Positions 24,350 through 33,422 are shown, numbered from the stretch's first letter. The stretch: 64,000 bases of DNA from Halalkalibacter oceani (GCF_040544555.1 NZ_JBEPKD010000004.1:1-64000), one strand, 5' to 3'. Translations and numbers: made by a program. Notes: a model not told the origin generated them from the sequence alone.

Positions 24350-24589
24350 CTAGTTTCCGCAGCCACAATCATATTGTGGAAATGTGTATTCCTTATACAG
24401 TTTGCCACCTTCCAATTCCCCTGTATCCGTTTCGTAGATTCTGACTAAAGAGGCTTTATCCTGATAAGCTAATATGCCCGCTTGCTCTTTCATCCCTGCG
24501 GCTGACTCGACCGGATATTCATTCATATCAATACAAAAATCGTCATGCTTGCAAACATCATATGTCACCGCATAATAAAATTTTTCCAT
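24350..24589 (-). CDS. Small cysteine-containing protein, unknown
   Basis: A 79-residue acidic protein that I do not recognise. It has four cysteines in two clusters: CKHDDFC near residues 13-19 and DCGCGN at the C-terminus, which could bind a metal. The start at 24589 (MEKFYYAV) is chosen for the spacing from GGAGAGAGG. It lies 17 bp after the histidine kinase and in the same direction, so it may be the third gene of that operon; its own terminator follows. Confidence 0.65.
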   Translation of the reverse strand: MEKFYYAVTYDVCKHDDFCIDMNEYPVESAAGMKEQAGILAYQDKASLVRIYETDTGELEGGKLYKEYTFPQYDCGCGN

Positions 24590-24606
24590 CGCGCCCATCC
24601 TCTCTC

Positions 24607-25926
24607 CTATTCAGAAGCGGCAGGAATACGGCCGCTCAGCACTGCTCCTCCATCTGGATGATTAGCGACATGCAGCTCGCCGCCGTGCTCCTCCATAATT
24701 CTCCGGGCAATCGTTAATCCTAATCCAACTCCGCCGGTCGCCCGATTACGCGATTCCTCGCCGCGGTACAATGGTGCAAAAACATGCTGAAGCTCTTCAG
24801 CGGTGAAGCCCATGCCTTCATCACGGAACGTAAAGCTGACATTTCCAGCTATCTGTTCATATTCGATAACAATTTTACCATTTTGAGGGGAATGCCGCAC
24901 TGCATTATCCAACATATTCGTGAGCGCTCGTTCCAGTAAATGCGCGTCTCCTAGAACAGAGCATGATGCCTCAGCCTCTTTTACTAAAATAGATACATCC
25001 CGTTGCCGCGCCTGCGGTGTGATCGTATCGACCGCTTGCTTGCACACCTGGCCGAAGTCCACAAGCTTTCGTTGAAGCGGGCTTTCCCTATAATCCGTCT
25101 TCGTAAACGTAAACAGCTCTTCCACGAGATGGTCAAGCTGAGCCGACTTTTCCTTGCAGACCGCAACATATTTTGAGATTTGCTCCGGCGACCGGGCGAC
25201 TCCCTGCTCCAGTCCATCTAAATAGCCGCGCAGGGCGAATAAAGGAGTGCGCAGATCATGGGCGACCGCTGCAATGACAAAGCGGCGCTCTTCTTCAAGC
25301 TCAATCTGTTTCCGGAACGACTCCGTAAGTCCTCTCACCATCACTTGAAACCCGTCGCGAACATCGGCGATTTCCTTCATTCTCGATGAAGGCAGCTCCA
25401 CCTCAAAATCCCCATCCGCCAGTCGGCGCGCGTTAAAGCTTAATTGCTCGAGCGGTGTGATGATCCAGCGCCTCATCGCCAGACCAATGAGAAACAGCGC
25501 CAGAAGAAATCCGGCAAACGCCGCGATCAGCTGAATCGCCCGGGAATTTTGCTGATAAACGACGACACGGGCTGTGACGTTTCCATCTTCGACAAGCGAA
25601 AATTGTTCACTTATTGTAAAACGCCTCTCACCCGCAGCATTTGATTGAAAAATCACCTCACCCGCAGCTGAAACGATCTCCGCTTCAACATCCTGCTCTT
25701 GCAAGTAAGCGGAAAATTGCATTTGCCAGGCTTGATCTGTCCAGTTTTTCATATTAGCTTCAATCAGCCGCGCTGTCTGTTTAAGATTGGCTTGCTGAGA
25801 GTCCGTCGGATCAAAGCTGAAAGTCTTTGTGTTGATGACATGAGCAGTCACTAAGAACACCCACGGAACAAGAGAAATAAAAAATAAGCTGAGCAAGGTA
25901 AATTTACGAATCCGAATCGTTTTCAT
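24607..25926 (-). CDS. Sensor histidine kinase
   Basis: A 439-residue membrane kinase with one transmembrane segment near 8-28, an extracytoplasmic sensor region, a second segment near 131-150, HAMP, the H-box (AAVAHDLRTPL, His223), N-box NMLDNAVRHS, and G-boxes DEGMGF and GVGLGLTIARRI. It pairs with the response regulator upstream, whose gene it overlaps by 23 bp. The signal is unknown. The divergent DJ-1-type operon at 26773 is the obvious candidate target of the system. Confidence 0.93.
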   Translation of the reverse strand: MKTIRIRKFTLLSLFFISLVPWVFLVTAHVINTKTFSFDPTDSQQANLKQTARLIEANMKNWTDQAWQMQFSAYLQEQDVEAEIVSAAGEVIFQSNAAGERRFTISEQFSLVEDGNVTARVVVYQQNSRAIQLIAAFAGFLLALFLIGLAMRRWIITPLEQLSFNARRLADGDFEVELPSSRMKEIADVRDGFQVMVRGLTESFRKQIELEEERRFVIAAVAHDLRTPLFALRGYLDGLEQGVARSPEQISKYVAVCKEKSAQLDHLVEELFTFTKTDYRESPLQRKLVDFGQVCKQAVDTITPQARQRDVSILVKEAEASCSVLGDAHLLERALTNMLDNAVRHSPQNGKIVIEYEQIAGNVSFTFRDEGMGFTAEELQHVFAPLYRGEESRNRATGGVGLGLTIARRIMEEHGGELHVANHPDGGAVLSGRIPAASE

Positions 25927-26605
25927 CTCGTTCTCCTATAAAGCGATAGCCAATCCCCCAAACATTGACGATATATTGCGGCTCATTTGGCTCCGCTTCA
26001 ATTTTTTCGCGCAGTCTGCTGAGATGGACGCGCACGGTATGTTTATCGCCAACTCCGGCCCAAAACTTCTCAAGCAGCTGTTCATATGTAAACACCTGCT
26101 TAGGATGCTCGGCCAGCAGCTTTAATAGTTCGTATTCCTTCGGAGTGAGCGAGACCTGTCTGCCATCGATCTTTACTTCTCGCGTCGATACATTCAAGCT
26201 AAGCCCGCCGTAATGCAGTACCATGCTTTTTCGGCCCTGGCTGGACACACGGCGCAAAACAGCTTTCACCCGGGCTACGATCTCCCCTGGCGAAGCTGTT
26301 TTGACGATATAATCATCGCCTCCGAGAGCGAGACCGCGAATTTTATCAACATCGTCGCTGCGGGCACTTAGAAACAAAATCGGCACGTCGCTTTTTTGAC
26401 GAATATGACGACATAATTCGAAGCCGTCCGGTCCCGGCATCATAATATCAACGATCATACAGTCGATCGTGCTTTCAGCAAACAACACCAGCGCTTGTCC
26501 GGTGTCATAGGCTGTTTTCACTTCAAATCCGTCATTTCGTAAAAAATCCCGTAACAGTTCAACAATACTTTGATCATCGTCGACGATTAACACCGTATGC
26601 TTCAT
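25904..26605 (-). CDS. OmpR/PhoB-family response regulator
   Basis: The 233 residues consist of a receiver domain (acidic DDD at 9-11, phospho-acceptor Asp53 in IVDIMMPG, LSARSDD, conserved Lys in DDYIVKTAS) and a C-terminal winged helix (LTPKEYELLKLLAEHP, HTVRVHLSRLREKIE, VWGIGYRF). The usual Lys-Pro after DDYI is Lys-Thr here. Direct repeats spaced 11 bp apart lie 70 bp upstream of its start, in the region shared with the divergent gene, as expected for this family. Confidence 0.93.
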   Translation of the reverse strand: MKHTVLIVDDDQSIVELLRDFLRNDGFEVKTAYDTGQALVLFAESTIDCMIVDIMMPGPDGFELCRHIRQKSDVPILFLSARSDDVDKIRGLALGGDDYIVKTASPGEIVARVKAVLRRVSSQGRKSMVLHYGGLSLNVSTREVKIDGRQVSLTPKEYELLKLLAEHPKQVFTYEQLLEKFWAGVGDKHTVRVHLSRLREKIEAEPNEPQYIVNVWGIGYRFIGERDENDSDS

Positions 26606-26674
26606 CGATCCCCACCCCTTTCAACCACAACCAGTTTACCATTTTTCCCGCAGGCAACAAACGAACGTAACAAG

Positions 26675-26703
26675 TTGTGATCCTTTTGTGATGCTTTTGC
26701 TCC
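26675..26703 (+). promoter_or_regulatory. 11-bp-spaced direct repeats, likely response-regulator site
   Basis: TTGTGAT at 26675 and 26686, and the weaker TTGCTCC at 26697, recur every 11 bp, one helical turn, as OmpR/PhoB-type regulators require. They lie between the two-component operon and the divergent DJ-1 fusion gene, 35 bp upstream of a TATAAA box (26739-26744) that lacks a -35, suggesting activation. Confidence 0.5.
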
Positions 26704-26772
26704 TTATTTTGAGACAGATGATTGCTATTCTCATTTTGTATAAAGCTAACTTTCAAAACGGAGGTCCCCACC

Positions 26773-27765
26773 ATGCATATTCAGATTGTCCTGTTTGATG
26801 GCTTTGATGTATTGGACGTCATCGCCCCATATGAAGTATTCACAGCGGCTGCGGCCTGCTGCGACCAAGAAGTCACGGTCGAGCTCGTCTCGGCCGAAGG
26901 AGCGCGGCTTGTACGCAGTGGCGTTAACCAGCTGCCTCTTCAGGCGAACGCCGGACTCGATCCAACGCGTGACGGCCTGATCCTCGTTCCAGGGGCGGCT
27001 GGAGCGGTTGATGACGGCCCGGACTCGATCCCGCACAAATTACAGCAGGCCGCCAATACAGAATTAGGTCCTCTTCTTAAAGAGGCGGCGGGAAAGCCTG
27101 ATCTTCTGCTCGCGACAGTGTGCGGCGGCTCGCTTATTTTAGCGATGGCCGGATTAGTAGCGGGACGTCATGCCGTCACCCACCATCTCGGAATGGAGCT
27201 ATTAAAAGCGATGGACGCCATTCCTGTTCACGCCCGCGTCGTCGATGATGGCGATCTTGTCAGCGGCGGCGGTGTCACGTCGGGACTGGATGTGGGTCTA
27301 TATTTGGTCGAACGGGAGCTTGGGCCGCGAATTGCCCACGCTGTTGAACAGCTGTTTGCCTATGAGCGCCGAGGAACGGTCTGGAGTAATAGCGGCAGCA
27401 CCCCGCTAGAGACAGAGCCGCAAGCGGAAGATGAATTCCCCGCTCTACCTAAAGCGGATGCCAGTCCAACCATTGAGGGAGATTGGGAGGCGACAATCGC
27501 TACCCCAATAGGAAAGCAGCACGTTTTATTCAGCTTCACCAACAAGGATGGCCGGCTCACCGGGACAGCGACACAAGGAGAGGAAACCGTCCGCTTAGAA
27601 CAGCTCACCTTTAAAGGAAACGAGGGCACGTGGTCGATGAATGTCACTAAACCAATGCGGCTTTCGCTTAAGTTCCGCGTAGTGATCGATAATAACCATC
27701 TCCATGGAGAGGCAAAAGCCGGTCTGCTTCCAGCATCGAGATTAACAGGCAGACGGACTTCCTAG
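26773..27765 (+). CDS. DJ-1/PfpI-family protein with extra C-terminal beta domain
   Basis: The 330 residues fall into two parts. Residues 1-200 are a DJ-1/PfpI (class I amidotransferase-like) domain with the nucleophile elbow TVCGGSLILA (Cys117) and HHLGMELLKAM. After an acidic linker (210-232), residues 236-330 form a beta-rich module beginning GDWEATIATPIGKQHVLF that I do not recognise with certainty and that resembles a small lipocalin-like barrel. Start 26773 follows CGGAGG. The gene heads an operon with two membrane proteins and is divergent from a two-component system. Confidence 0.82.
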   Translation: MHIQIVLFDGFDVLDVIAPYEVFTAAAACCDQEVTVELVSAEGARLVRSGVNQLPLQANAGLDPTRDGLILVPGAAGAVDDGPDSIPHKLQQAANTELGPLLKEAAGKPDLLLATVCGGSLILAMAGLVAGRHAVTHHLGMELLKAMDAIPVHARVVDDGDLVSGGGVTSGLDVGLYLVERELGPRIAHAVEQLFAYERRGTVWSNSGSTPLETEPQAEDEFPALPKADASPTIEGDWEATIATPIGKQHVLFSFTNKDGRLTGTATQGEETVRLEQLTFKGNEGTWSMNVTKPMRLSLKFRVVIDNNHLHGEAKAGLLPASRLTGRRTS

Positions 27766-27778
27766 CGAGGTGACGACT

Positions 27779-28195
27779 ATGTATTCTTTACTTGTTTTCG
27801 TTCATGTCGCCAGTGCCTTGTTTCTCGGCAGCTTCCTTTCGCTGCCCTTCGTCGTTCACACAGTTACCCGCCGGACAGGCAAGGAGCGAAAGGCAGCCCT
27901 GCAAACGATTATCAGCTTGACCCGGGCCGGTCATTATGCCTTGCTTTCTTTATTCGTGACAGGAGGCTGGCTTGTCGTCTACTATTCTGCCCACCCTTCC
28001 ATGCTCTGGGTCGGACTGTCTGTATCCTTGCTCATCCTGGCAGCCGGATTGATCGGGATGATGACAAAACAATTGAAGCAGATAAGCGCTGAAGATCGGC
28101 CGAATCTCGCAAAAGTGAGAGCGTACAGCTGGCTGACAGCGTTAATGATTATTGCTTCTTTGTTCATCATGACGAACCGTCAGCTGTTTTCTTAG
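27779..28195 (+). CDS. Small four-helix membrane protein
   Basis: A 138-residue protein with four predicted membrane segments (MYSLLVFVHVASALFLGSFL, HYALLSLFVTGGWLVVYYSA, LWVGLSVSLLILAAGLIGMM, WLTALMIIASLFIM). No family is recognised. AGGTG lies 7 bases before the ATG at 27779; a GTG at 27770 is less likely. It sits 13 bp after the DJ-1 fusion and 16 bp before the next membrane protein, so the three are probably one unit. Confidence 0.75.
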   Translation: MYSLLVFVHVASALFLGSFLSLPFVVHTVTRRTGKERKAALQTIISLTRAGHYALLSLFVTGGWLVVYYSAHPSMLWVGLSVSLLILAAGLIGMMTKQLKQISAEDRPNLAKVRAYSWLTALMIIASLFIMTNRQLFS

Positions 28196-28211
28196 AAAGG
28201 AGACCTCATTT

Positions 28212-28829
28212 ATGAAAAAAATGATAATAATCGCGCTCGGTTCCTTCTCTTTGATGTGGGTGCTGCATACCTTCTCAAAAAACTTCATCGTTGATCCAAG
28301 CCTGAATTCTTTTCTTTCCCGCAAGGATCAACTGCTTACAAATGAAGCGCTTTGGCTGCTGATGGTCCGGCTTCACATTGCTCTTGCCATCCTCTCTCTG
28401 ATAACCGGCCCCCTCGGCGCGATTAAGGCGCTTCGGCAAAAGTCGCTGAGCTTTCACCGCTGGAATGGCCGAATTTATGTGCTGTCGATTTTGTTGAATT
28501 TCATTCCCGGTGTCTACGTCTCCTTTTTTGCAACAGGAGGCTGGATCAGCACCATCGGGTTTCTTATATTAAATACACTGTGGCTCGTCACCACATTTCT
28601 CGGCTATTTCTATGCAAGGAAACGACAGATCGCTCTGCACAGCCGCTGGATAACAAGGAGCTTCCTGCTTTCCTTCGCCAACATGACGATTTATATCATT
28701 GTCGCCATTAGTCATCATGCAGTCGGTTTTTCTTACGGGGCATCCTACACGATCGCCGTCTGGCTCTGCTGGATCATCAACCTGCTGCTGGCCGAATGGA
28801 TCATTCACGGGAAAATGTTCACAGCTTAG
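28212..28829 (+). CDS. DUF2306-type membrane protein
   Basis: A 205-residue protein with about six hydrophobic helices. RLHIALAILSLITGPLGAIKALRQ, SFHRWNGRIYVLS and HSRWITRSFLL match the His-containing pattern of the DUF2306 family, whose function is unknown. AAAGGAG precedes the ATG. It is the last gene of the operon and is followed by a strong hairpin. Confidence 0.8.
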   Translation: MKKMIIIALGSFSLMWVLHTFSKNFIVDPSLNSFLSRKDQLLTNEALWLLMVRLHIALAILSLITGPLGAIKALRQKSLSFHRWNGRIYVLSILLNFIPGVYVSFFATGGWISTIGFLILNTLWLVTTFLGYFYARKRQIALHSRWITRSFLLSFANMTIYIIVAISHHAVGFSYGASYTIAVWLCWIINLLLAEWIIHGKMFTA

Positions 28830-28867
28830 GTGCTGTAATTTCTCTTACATATTGACAGATTAAAAAG

Positions 28868-28919
28868 GAAATCCGGTAGACAAGCAGACAAAACTAACGT
28901 CGCCGGTCTACCGGATTCC
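28868..28919. terminator. Bidirectional terminator
   Basis: AATCCGGTAGAC (28870-28881) pairs perfectly with GTCTACCGGATT (28906-28917), and the stem extends outward. CCTTTTT follows on the minus strand and CCCTTTAATT on the plus strand. It lies between convergent operons. Confidence 0.8.
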
Positions 28920-29021
28920 CTTTAATTCCACCACTCTTCACTAAATGATATATCCAAAATTTAACAGAATTGACTCTAACCGTTCTTTACTTGTTTATCG
29001 TTTGTACCTTTCAAAATCTGA

Positions 29022-30095
29022 CTATTCCATCCCTGCAATCGCCTCTTCCGGAATTGTTTCGTCATACACGCTTGCTAAATCAATCGCTTCTGATACCAGT
29101 TCGTAATCCTCTGCTATTTTTGCCGTAACCTCATAGGATTCCTGGTTGATCTTCCCAATCTCATCAGGTGAACTACCTTCCGGAAGGATTAATCTGGCAA
29201 TTTCTTCAAGCATTGTTTCTTGATGCTCACGCGTAGAGGAACCGTCTGTGATTTCACTCATCACAATATCAATTGCCTCCTCCTGATTTTCTATCGCATA
29301 CTGCCATCCTTGTATGACCGCTCTTACTGTACGTATAGCCAAATCACGATTATCCTCGGCCCATTCTTCAGTAGCAATTAGTACATCCTCCAGCATCGCT
29401 GTTCCCGCATCCTCTACACTATAGACATACAAGTCATCTTCCGTATAACTGTTTTCCAGAATAACATGGTATTCGTTATAGATAGAGGCAGAAGCTACAT
29501 CTAACTGATCGTTAAAAAACTGATCCATGGTAAAACCCTGTCGTACAAGTTCAATGTCCAGTTGTGGATTAAGTCCATGCTTTTCTAAAAACGCAAGTAC
29601 TTGAAACTGCTGGCTGCCCATCCAGCTGCCTATTTTCTTTCCTTTCATCTTTTCGACACTGTCTATTCCTGTTGATTTCTTTGCGACTAAGCGATTACTG
29701 CTTTTTTGCAAGATCTGCCCAATTGAAATGATTGGCAAGCCATTATCCCGATTTACCAAAAGACTGTCGACTGCCGTGATTCCCACATCTGCAGCTCCAT
29801 TAACGACTTGCTGTTCGATAATAACATCAGGTCCTCCGGGAATGATTTCAACATCAATCCCCTGCTCTTCAAAAAAGCCTTTTTCTTTAGCAACAAACAC
29901 TCCTGCAAATTGTGCTTGTGGCACCCATTTCAATTGTATGTTGACCGGGTCCAGTTCTGTGGAGGCTTCTCCCCCTCCATTCGTTTCATCCGTATTGGAA
30001 GAAGAATCTGATTCATTACTTCCACATGCGGCTAATAACAATGCAATCATCAGAAACATGCTTGTCCAAAATGTAAATTTTTTTCTCTTATCCAT
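29022..30095 (-). CDS. NMT1/THI5-type ABC substrate-binding lipoprotein
   Basis: A 357-residue lipoprotein with a signal peptide and lipobox LLAAC (Cys24) and a Ser/Asn/Gly-rich spacer. The NMT1/THI5-type fold follows: QLKWVPQAQFAGVFVAKEKGFFEEQGIDVEI, GAADVGITA, and GKKIGSWMGS (given here in parts). Family members bind pyrimidine-like or related small aromatics. It is the last gene of the operon whose upstream genes include a regulator-linked dihydropyrimidinase, so a cyclic ureide or pyrimidine ligand is plausible. Confidence 0.87.
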   Translation of the reverse strand: MDKRKKFTFWTSMFLMIALLLAACGSNESDSSSNTDETNGGGEASTELDPVNIQLKWVPQAQFAGVFVAKEKGFFEEQGIDVEIIPGGPDVIIEQQVVNGAADVGITAVDSLLVNRDNGLPIISIGQILQKSSNRLVAKKSTGIDSVEKMKGKKIGSWMGSQQFQVLAFLEKHGLNPQLDIELVRQGFTMDQFFNDQLDVASASIYNEYHVILENSYTEDDLYVYSVEDAGTAMLEDVLIATEEWAEDNRDLAIRTVRAVIQGWQYAIENQEEAIDIVMSEITDGSSTREHQETMLEEIARLILPEGSSPDEIGKINQESYEVTAKIAEDYELVSEAIDLASVYDETIPEEAIAGME

Positions 30096-30116
30096 ATTAT
30101 CTTCTCCTTTTGGAAG

Positions 30117-30953
30117 TTAGTAACTTCGTTGTGATTTTCGTTTCCACGGCATGAGAACTAGCTCCAGTCGATCTACAAGATAGTAGAGAATAATGCCCAT
30201 CATTGCAGCGAGTGTAATACAAGCCCAGGCTAATGGCATATTTCCTAGCTTTATTTGATCAGAGAGTAAATAGCCTAGACCTCTAGAGGCGATAAAAAAC
30301 TCCCCAACTATGGCACCAATAATACTTGTCGTCATGTTGATTTTTAAACTGGCTACTATATTGGGGAGACTATGGGGCAACCTGATTTTTATGAAAATCT
30401 CCCATTTACTCGCTGCGTACGTTTTAGCCAATTCAAAATAGGATTTGTCGATTGAAGTCATCCCTTTAAAAGCATTGACACACATTGTCGCCATTGTCAG
30501 CACAGTAACAATACCAATTCTTGACAGAACGCCATCACCGAACCAATTATTCATAATGGGAGCCAGCGCGACAATCGGGATTGCATTTAGTGTTGCGACA
30601 AGCGCGACCCCGCCCCGACCACTATGAGGGAAAAAGGAAGCAAAGCCAGCTAGAACAAATCCTAAAAAAGAGCCGAGCAGGAACCCTCCCAAAATTTCAA
30701 TTCCAGTAAAGCCTGCATATAAAAGCAAAATATCTGATTCCACTCGAATTTCCCGTATGATATCTAATGGAATCGGCAACTGATAAAGTTCCAGCCCGAA
30801 TAGCTTATGAAAAAGCTTCACCTGCCACATGATTAAAAAGAGAAGCCCGACAAGCACTGGATAAAATTTCATATGGTTACGTTTAATCCATTCCAAGGCT
30901 GGAAACTTAGCAACGGGTTTCACTTTTGCAATCGTTTGATGATCTAGTTTCAT
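30117..30953 (-). CDS. ABC transporter permease (SsuC/ThiX type)
   Basis: A 278-residue permease with about six hydrophobic segments and the coupling loop AKTYAASKWEIFIKIRLPHSLP. The RLPHSLPNIVASLKINM pattern is typical of the taurine/nitrate/pyrimidine permease group. Its start meets the stop of the preceding permease. Together the two permeases would form a heterodimeric channel with the ATPase at 31737. Confidence 0.9.
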   Translation of the reverse strand: MKLDHQTIAKVKPVAKFPALEWIKRNHMKFYPVLVGLLFLIMWQVKLFHKLFGLELYQLPIPLDIIREIRVESDILLLYAGFTGIEILGGFLLGSFLGFVLAGFASFFPHSGRGGVALVATLNAIPIVALAPIMNNWFGDGVLSRIGIVTVLTMATMCVNAFKGMTSIDKSYFELAKTYAASKWEIFIKIRLPHSLPNIVASLKINMTTSIIGAIVGEFFIASRGLGYLLSDQIKLGNMPLAWACITLAAMMGIILYYLVDRLELVLMPWKRKSQRSY

Positions 30954-31747
30954 TATTCCCTCTCCTTTCCTCTAAACTCTGGTTGCCAAGGAGTAATCAT
31001 TTTCTCCAATAGCGAGATAAGGAGATAAGCCAGCATGCCAATTAGCGCACTGGTTAGAACCGTCGCCCAAAACATATTAGATTGAGAAGAACCATAATAT
31101 AAACTACTAACCATTACTACTCCTATCCCATCTTGCGCCCCCATTAATTCAACCACCATCGCAGCAGTCATCGATAATGGAGCCGCCAGCTTAAGACCCG
31201 AAAATAAATGAGGCAAGGATGAAGGAATAGCCAATTTCACATAATAGAACCATTTCGAGCTCGCGTAAGAGCGAAATAATTCCTGTTCCTCCTTTTTCAC
31301 ACCGTATAATCCGGATAACATATTAATTGTTACTGGAAAAAACGTAACATAGGCTGCCATCAGTATTCTTGATAACTCGGCATCCCGGACAATACCAAAG
31401 ACGATAGGAGCCAACCCTATAATTGGTATCATTTGCGAAGATATAATATAGGGGGTTACAATTTTTTCAAAAACTTGAGACAAGCTCATTAACAGAGCCA
31501 AAATGATACCGACAAGAGCACCTATACTAAACCCCAGTAAAGCATTTGAGAAAGTAATGCTTCCCTGCTGTGCCAATGTAGGAACATTAGATATACTATA
31601 TATCACTACTTCAAATAAATACGGCCATTTTGTTTCCGGGTTTGCTACTGGAATCACATTCCGGATTGACCAAGCTGCTAATTCCCAAAGAAGTAAGCAC
31701 CCCGCCAACCAATAAAAGGTGTCTTTTGTTGGTAACCTAACCCTCAT
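30953..31747 (-). CDS. ABC transporter permease (SsuC/ThiX type)
   Basis: A 264-residue permease with a coupling loop FRSYASSKWFYYVKLAIPSSLP and about six membrane helices. Its first 11 bases overlap the ATPase gene, indicating coupled translation. It is the partner of the permease at 30117. Confidence 0.9.
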   Translation of the reverse strand: MRVRLPTKDTFYWLAGCLLLWELAAWSIRNVIPVANPETKWPYLFEVVIYSISNVPTLAQQGSITFSNALLGFSIGALVGIILALLMSLSQVFEKIVTPYIISSQMIPIIGLAPIVFGIVRDAELSRILMAAYVTFFPVTINMLSGLYGVKKEEQELFRSYASSKWFYYVKLAIPSSLPHLFSGLKLAAPLSMTAAMVVELMGAQDGIGVVMVSSLYYGSSQSNMFWATVLTSALIGMLAYLLISLLEKMITPWQPEFRGKERE

Positions 31748-32528
31748 CTATTGCCCCTCCATTGAAACAGTTCCTCACCTGCGACACATAATCATGAAAC
31801 TGAAGGTCATCTCTGATGGAAAGTGTTCTAGCCGAATCCGAAAACTCAACGTCGACAATATGATTTACCCGACCCGGATGGGCAGAGAGAACAATGATGC
31901 GATGAGAAAGAAAAACAGCTTCGGGAATACTGTGAGTAACGAAAACAATCGTTTTCTTTGTTCGTTCCTGTATTCTTATTACTTCTAAATGCAGCTTTTC
32001 TTTAGTGAACTCATCTAATGCTGAAAAAGGTTCATCCATTAATAGAATAGGAGGATCATAAGTAAGAGCTCTGGCGATTGCTACTCTCTGTTGCATTCCC
32101 CCGCTCAGCTGCCAAGGATAGTGCTTGGCGAATTTCTCTAAACCTACTATTCGAAGCTGCTCCATTGCGATGTTTTTGCGCTCTTTCTTATTCGTTTTTA
32201 AAAATTCAAGAGGCAGGGCAACATTATCCAAGACAGAACGCCATTCTAAAAGAGTAGGCTTTTGAAAGATAATACCGAAATCTCTATTTAACCGCGCTTG
32301 TCTGGCTTCATTGCCATCGACGACAATTTTTCCACCAGTCGGTATTAGCAAATCCGAAATTAGCCTTATTAACGTTGATTTCCCACAGCCGGACGGACCT
32401 AATAATGAAACAATTTTTCCCGCGGGAATATTTAAATTAATATTGCTTAAAGCCTTGATTGTTTCGTTCTGCGCCAGAAATTCCATGTCTATTTGGTCAA
32501 TCACAATTTCAGATCCCACCCTATCCAC
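31737..32528 (-). CDS. ABC transporter ATPase (SsuB/TauB type)
   Basis: A 263-residue ATPase with Walker A GPSGCGKST, signature LSGGMQQRVAIARAL, Walker B LLMDEPFSALDE and the switch His in VFVTHSIPEAVFLS. The IPEAVFLSHRIIVLSAHPGRV end is typical of ATPases for NMT1-type importers. It begins 42 bp after the stop of the unknown 283-residue gene. Confidence 0.92.
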   Translation of the reverse strand: MDRVGSEIVIDQIDMEFLAQNETIKALSNINLNIPAGKIVSLLGPSGCGKSTLIRLISDLLIPTGGKIVVDGNEARQARLNRDFGIIFQKPTLLEWRSVLDNVALPLEFLKTNKKERKNIAMEQLRIVGLEKFAKHYPWQLSGGMQQRVAIARALTYDPPILLMDEPFSALDEFTKEKLHLEVIRIQERTKKTIVFVTHSIPEAVFLSHRIIVLSAHPGRVNHIVDVEFSDSARTLSIRDDLQFHDYVSQVRNCFNGGAIDEG

Positions 32529-32570
32529 TCCTTTCTAAAGTTACGTTACACTTTACTAGTCTTTTACGGA

Positions 32571-33422
32571 TTAAACCTTTACTGCATAGCCCCCCTGTAA
32601 ATAGGATAATATCTCTGCATTTAAATAGTCTGGTTTTATCAATTCATTTTCAATTTCATTTTTCAGCCATTCATCTCGATTGTCCCGAGCCTGCTTAAGG
32701 AAAGCTTTGGATAACACATCGATGCCAAAACAGGTTGCCGCAAAATACAATTGAGTGGTCTCCCTCACTGAACTAATATTCATAAGTTTAACTAAGCCTG
32801 CTTTTGTACAAGATGCAGATGCCGTTTCCCGCATAAATTGAGCTGCGGAGTCCTCCACCTCCGTCAACACTTGTAGCGGATTTGGAAAATCAGATAAATA
32901 ATTAGCCATGTAACGTCCGGCCACACTGCAAATCTCCTGCCAGTTTTTTCGAGACTCCTCAGGAAGCCATTCAACAGCCAGAAACAACATCAAAGAATGG
33001 TGCCTGAGCATACTGTAGCCTTCTGGAAGAGGAGCATACGGTTGAAAAACATCATTTGTGATTCCAATTCGTAGCCGGGATTGATCCAATAGCGCTTTCT
33101 TCAAAACATTCACGTCCATCCCATCAATCTGCAGAGAAAGGTAGAGTTGATATAAAAAGAACGACCAGTCCGGGATAACCGTGAGCTGCGCCTTATCCAT
33201 CTTCATCTCTGGATAACACCCCATCCACCTTCCCAGAGGAGCTGATTCAGGATCTATAAAAGCAAGATTAAATAGCAGTTCACTTCCTTTAAAGGGGGAA
33301 GAATCAGGAAGCAGTGCTTTCACGATTTCAACCGTTTCATCAATCCACTTGGATACTAGTTCTTCATTCAAAATACTGACTTGCTCTAACTGATTCAAAA
33401 ACTTCTCATCAGGATAATACAT
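32571..33422 (-). CDS. Unrecognised 283-residue protein in the pyrimidine-type cluster
   Basis: I do not recognise this protein. It is soluble, rich in helices, Leu and Glu, with no signal peptide or membrane segment. Conserved-looking stretches are LGRWMGCYPEMKMD near 75-90, ITNDVFQPYAPLPEGY near 130, and FYLAATCF-like LYFAATCFGIDVLSKAF near 240. Single His (RHHSLMLF) and scattered Cys do not form a clear metal site. It is the first gene of the importer operon, just after the operator at 33477, a position occupied by tenA in thiamin-pyrimidine salvage operons, but it does not resemble TenA. A catabolic enzyme for the imported compound is the most natural guess. Confidence 0.8.
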   Translation of the reverse strand: MYYPDEKFLNQLEQVSILNEELVSKWIDETVEIVKALLPDSSPFKGSELLFNLAFIDPESAPLGRWMGCYPEMKMDKAQLTVIPDWSFFLYQLYLSLQIDGMDVNVLKKALLDQSRLRIGITNDVFQPYAPLPEGYSMLRHHSLMLFLAVEWLPEESRKNWQEICSVAGRYMANYLSDFPNPLQVLTEVEDSAAQFMRETASASCTKAGLVKLMNISSVRETTQLYFAATCFGIDVLSKAFLKQARDNRDEWLKNEIENELIKPDYLNAEILSYLQGGYAVKV

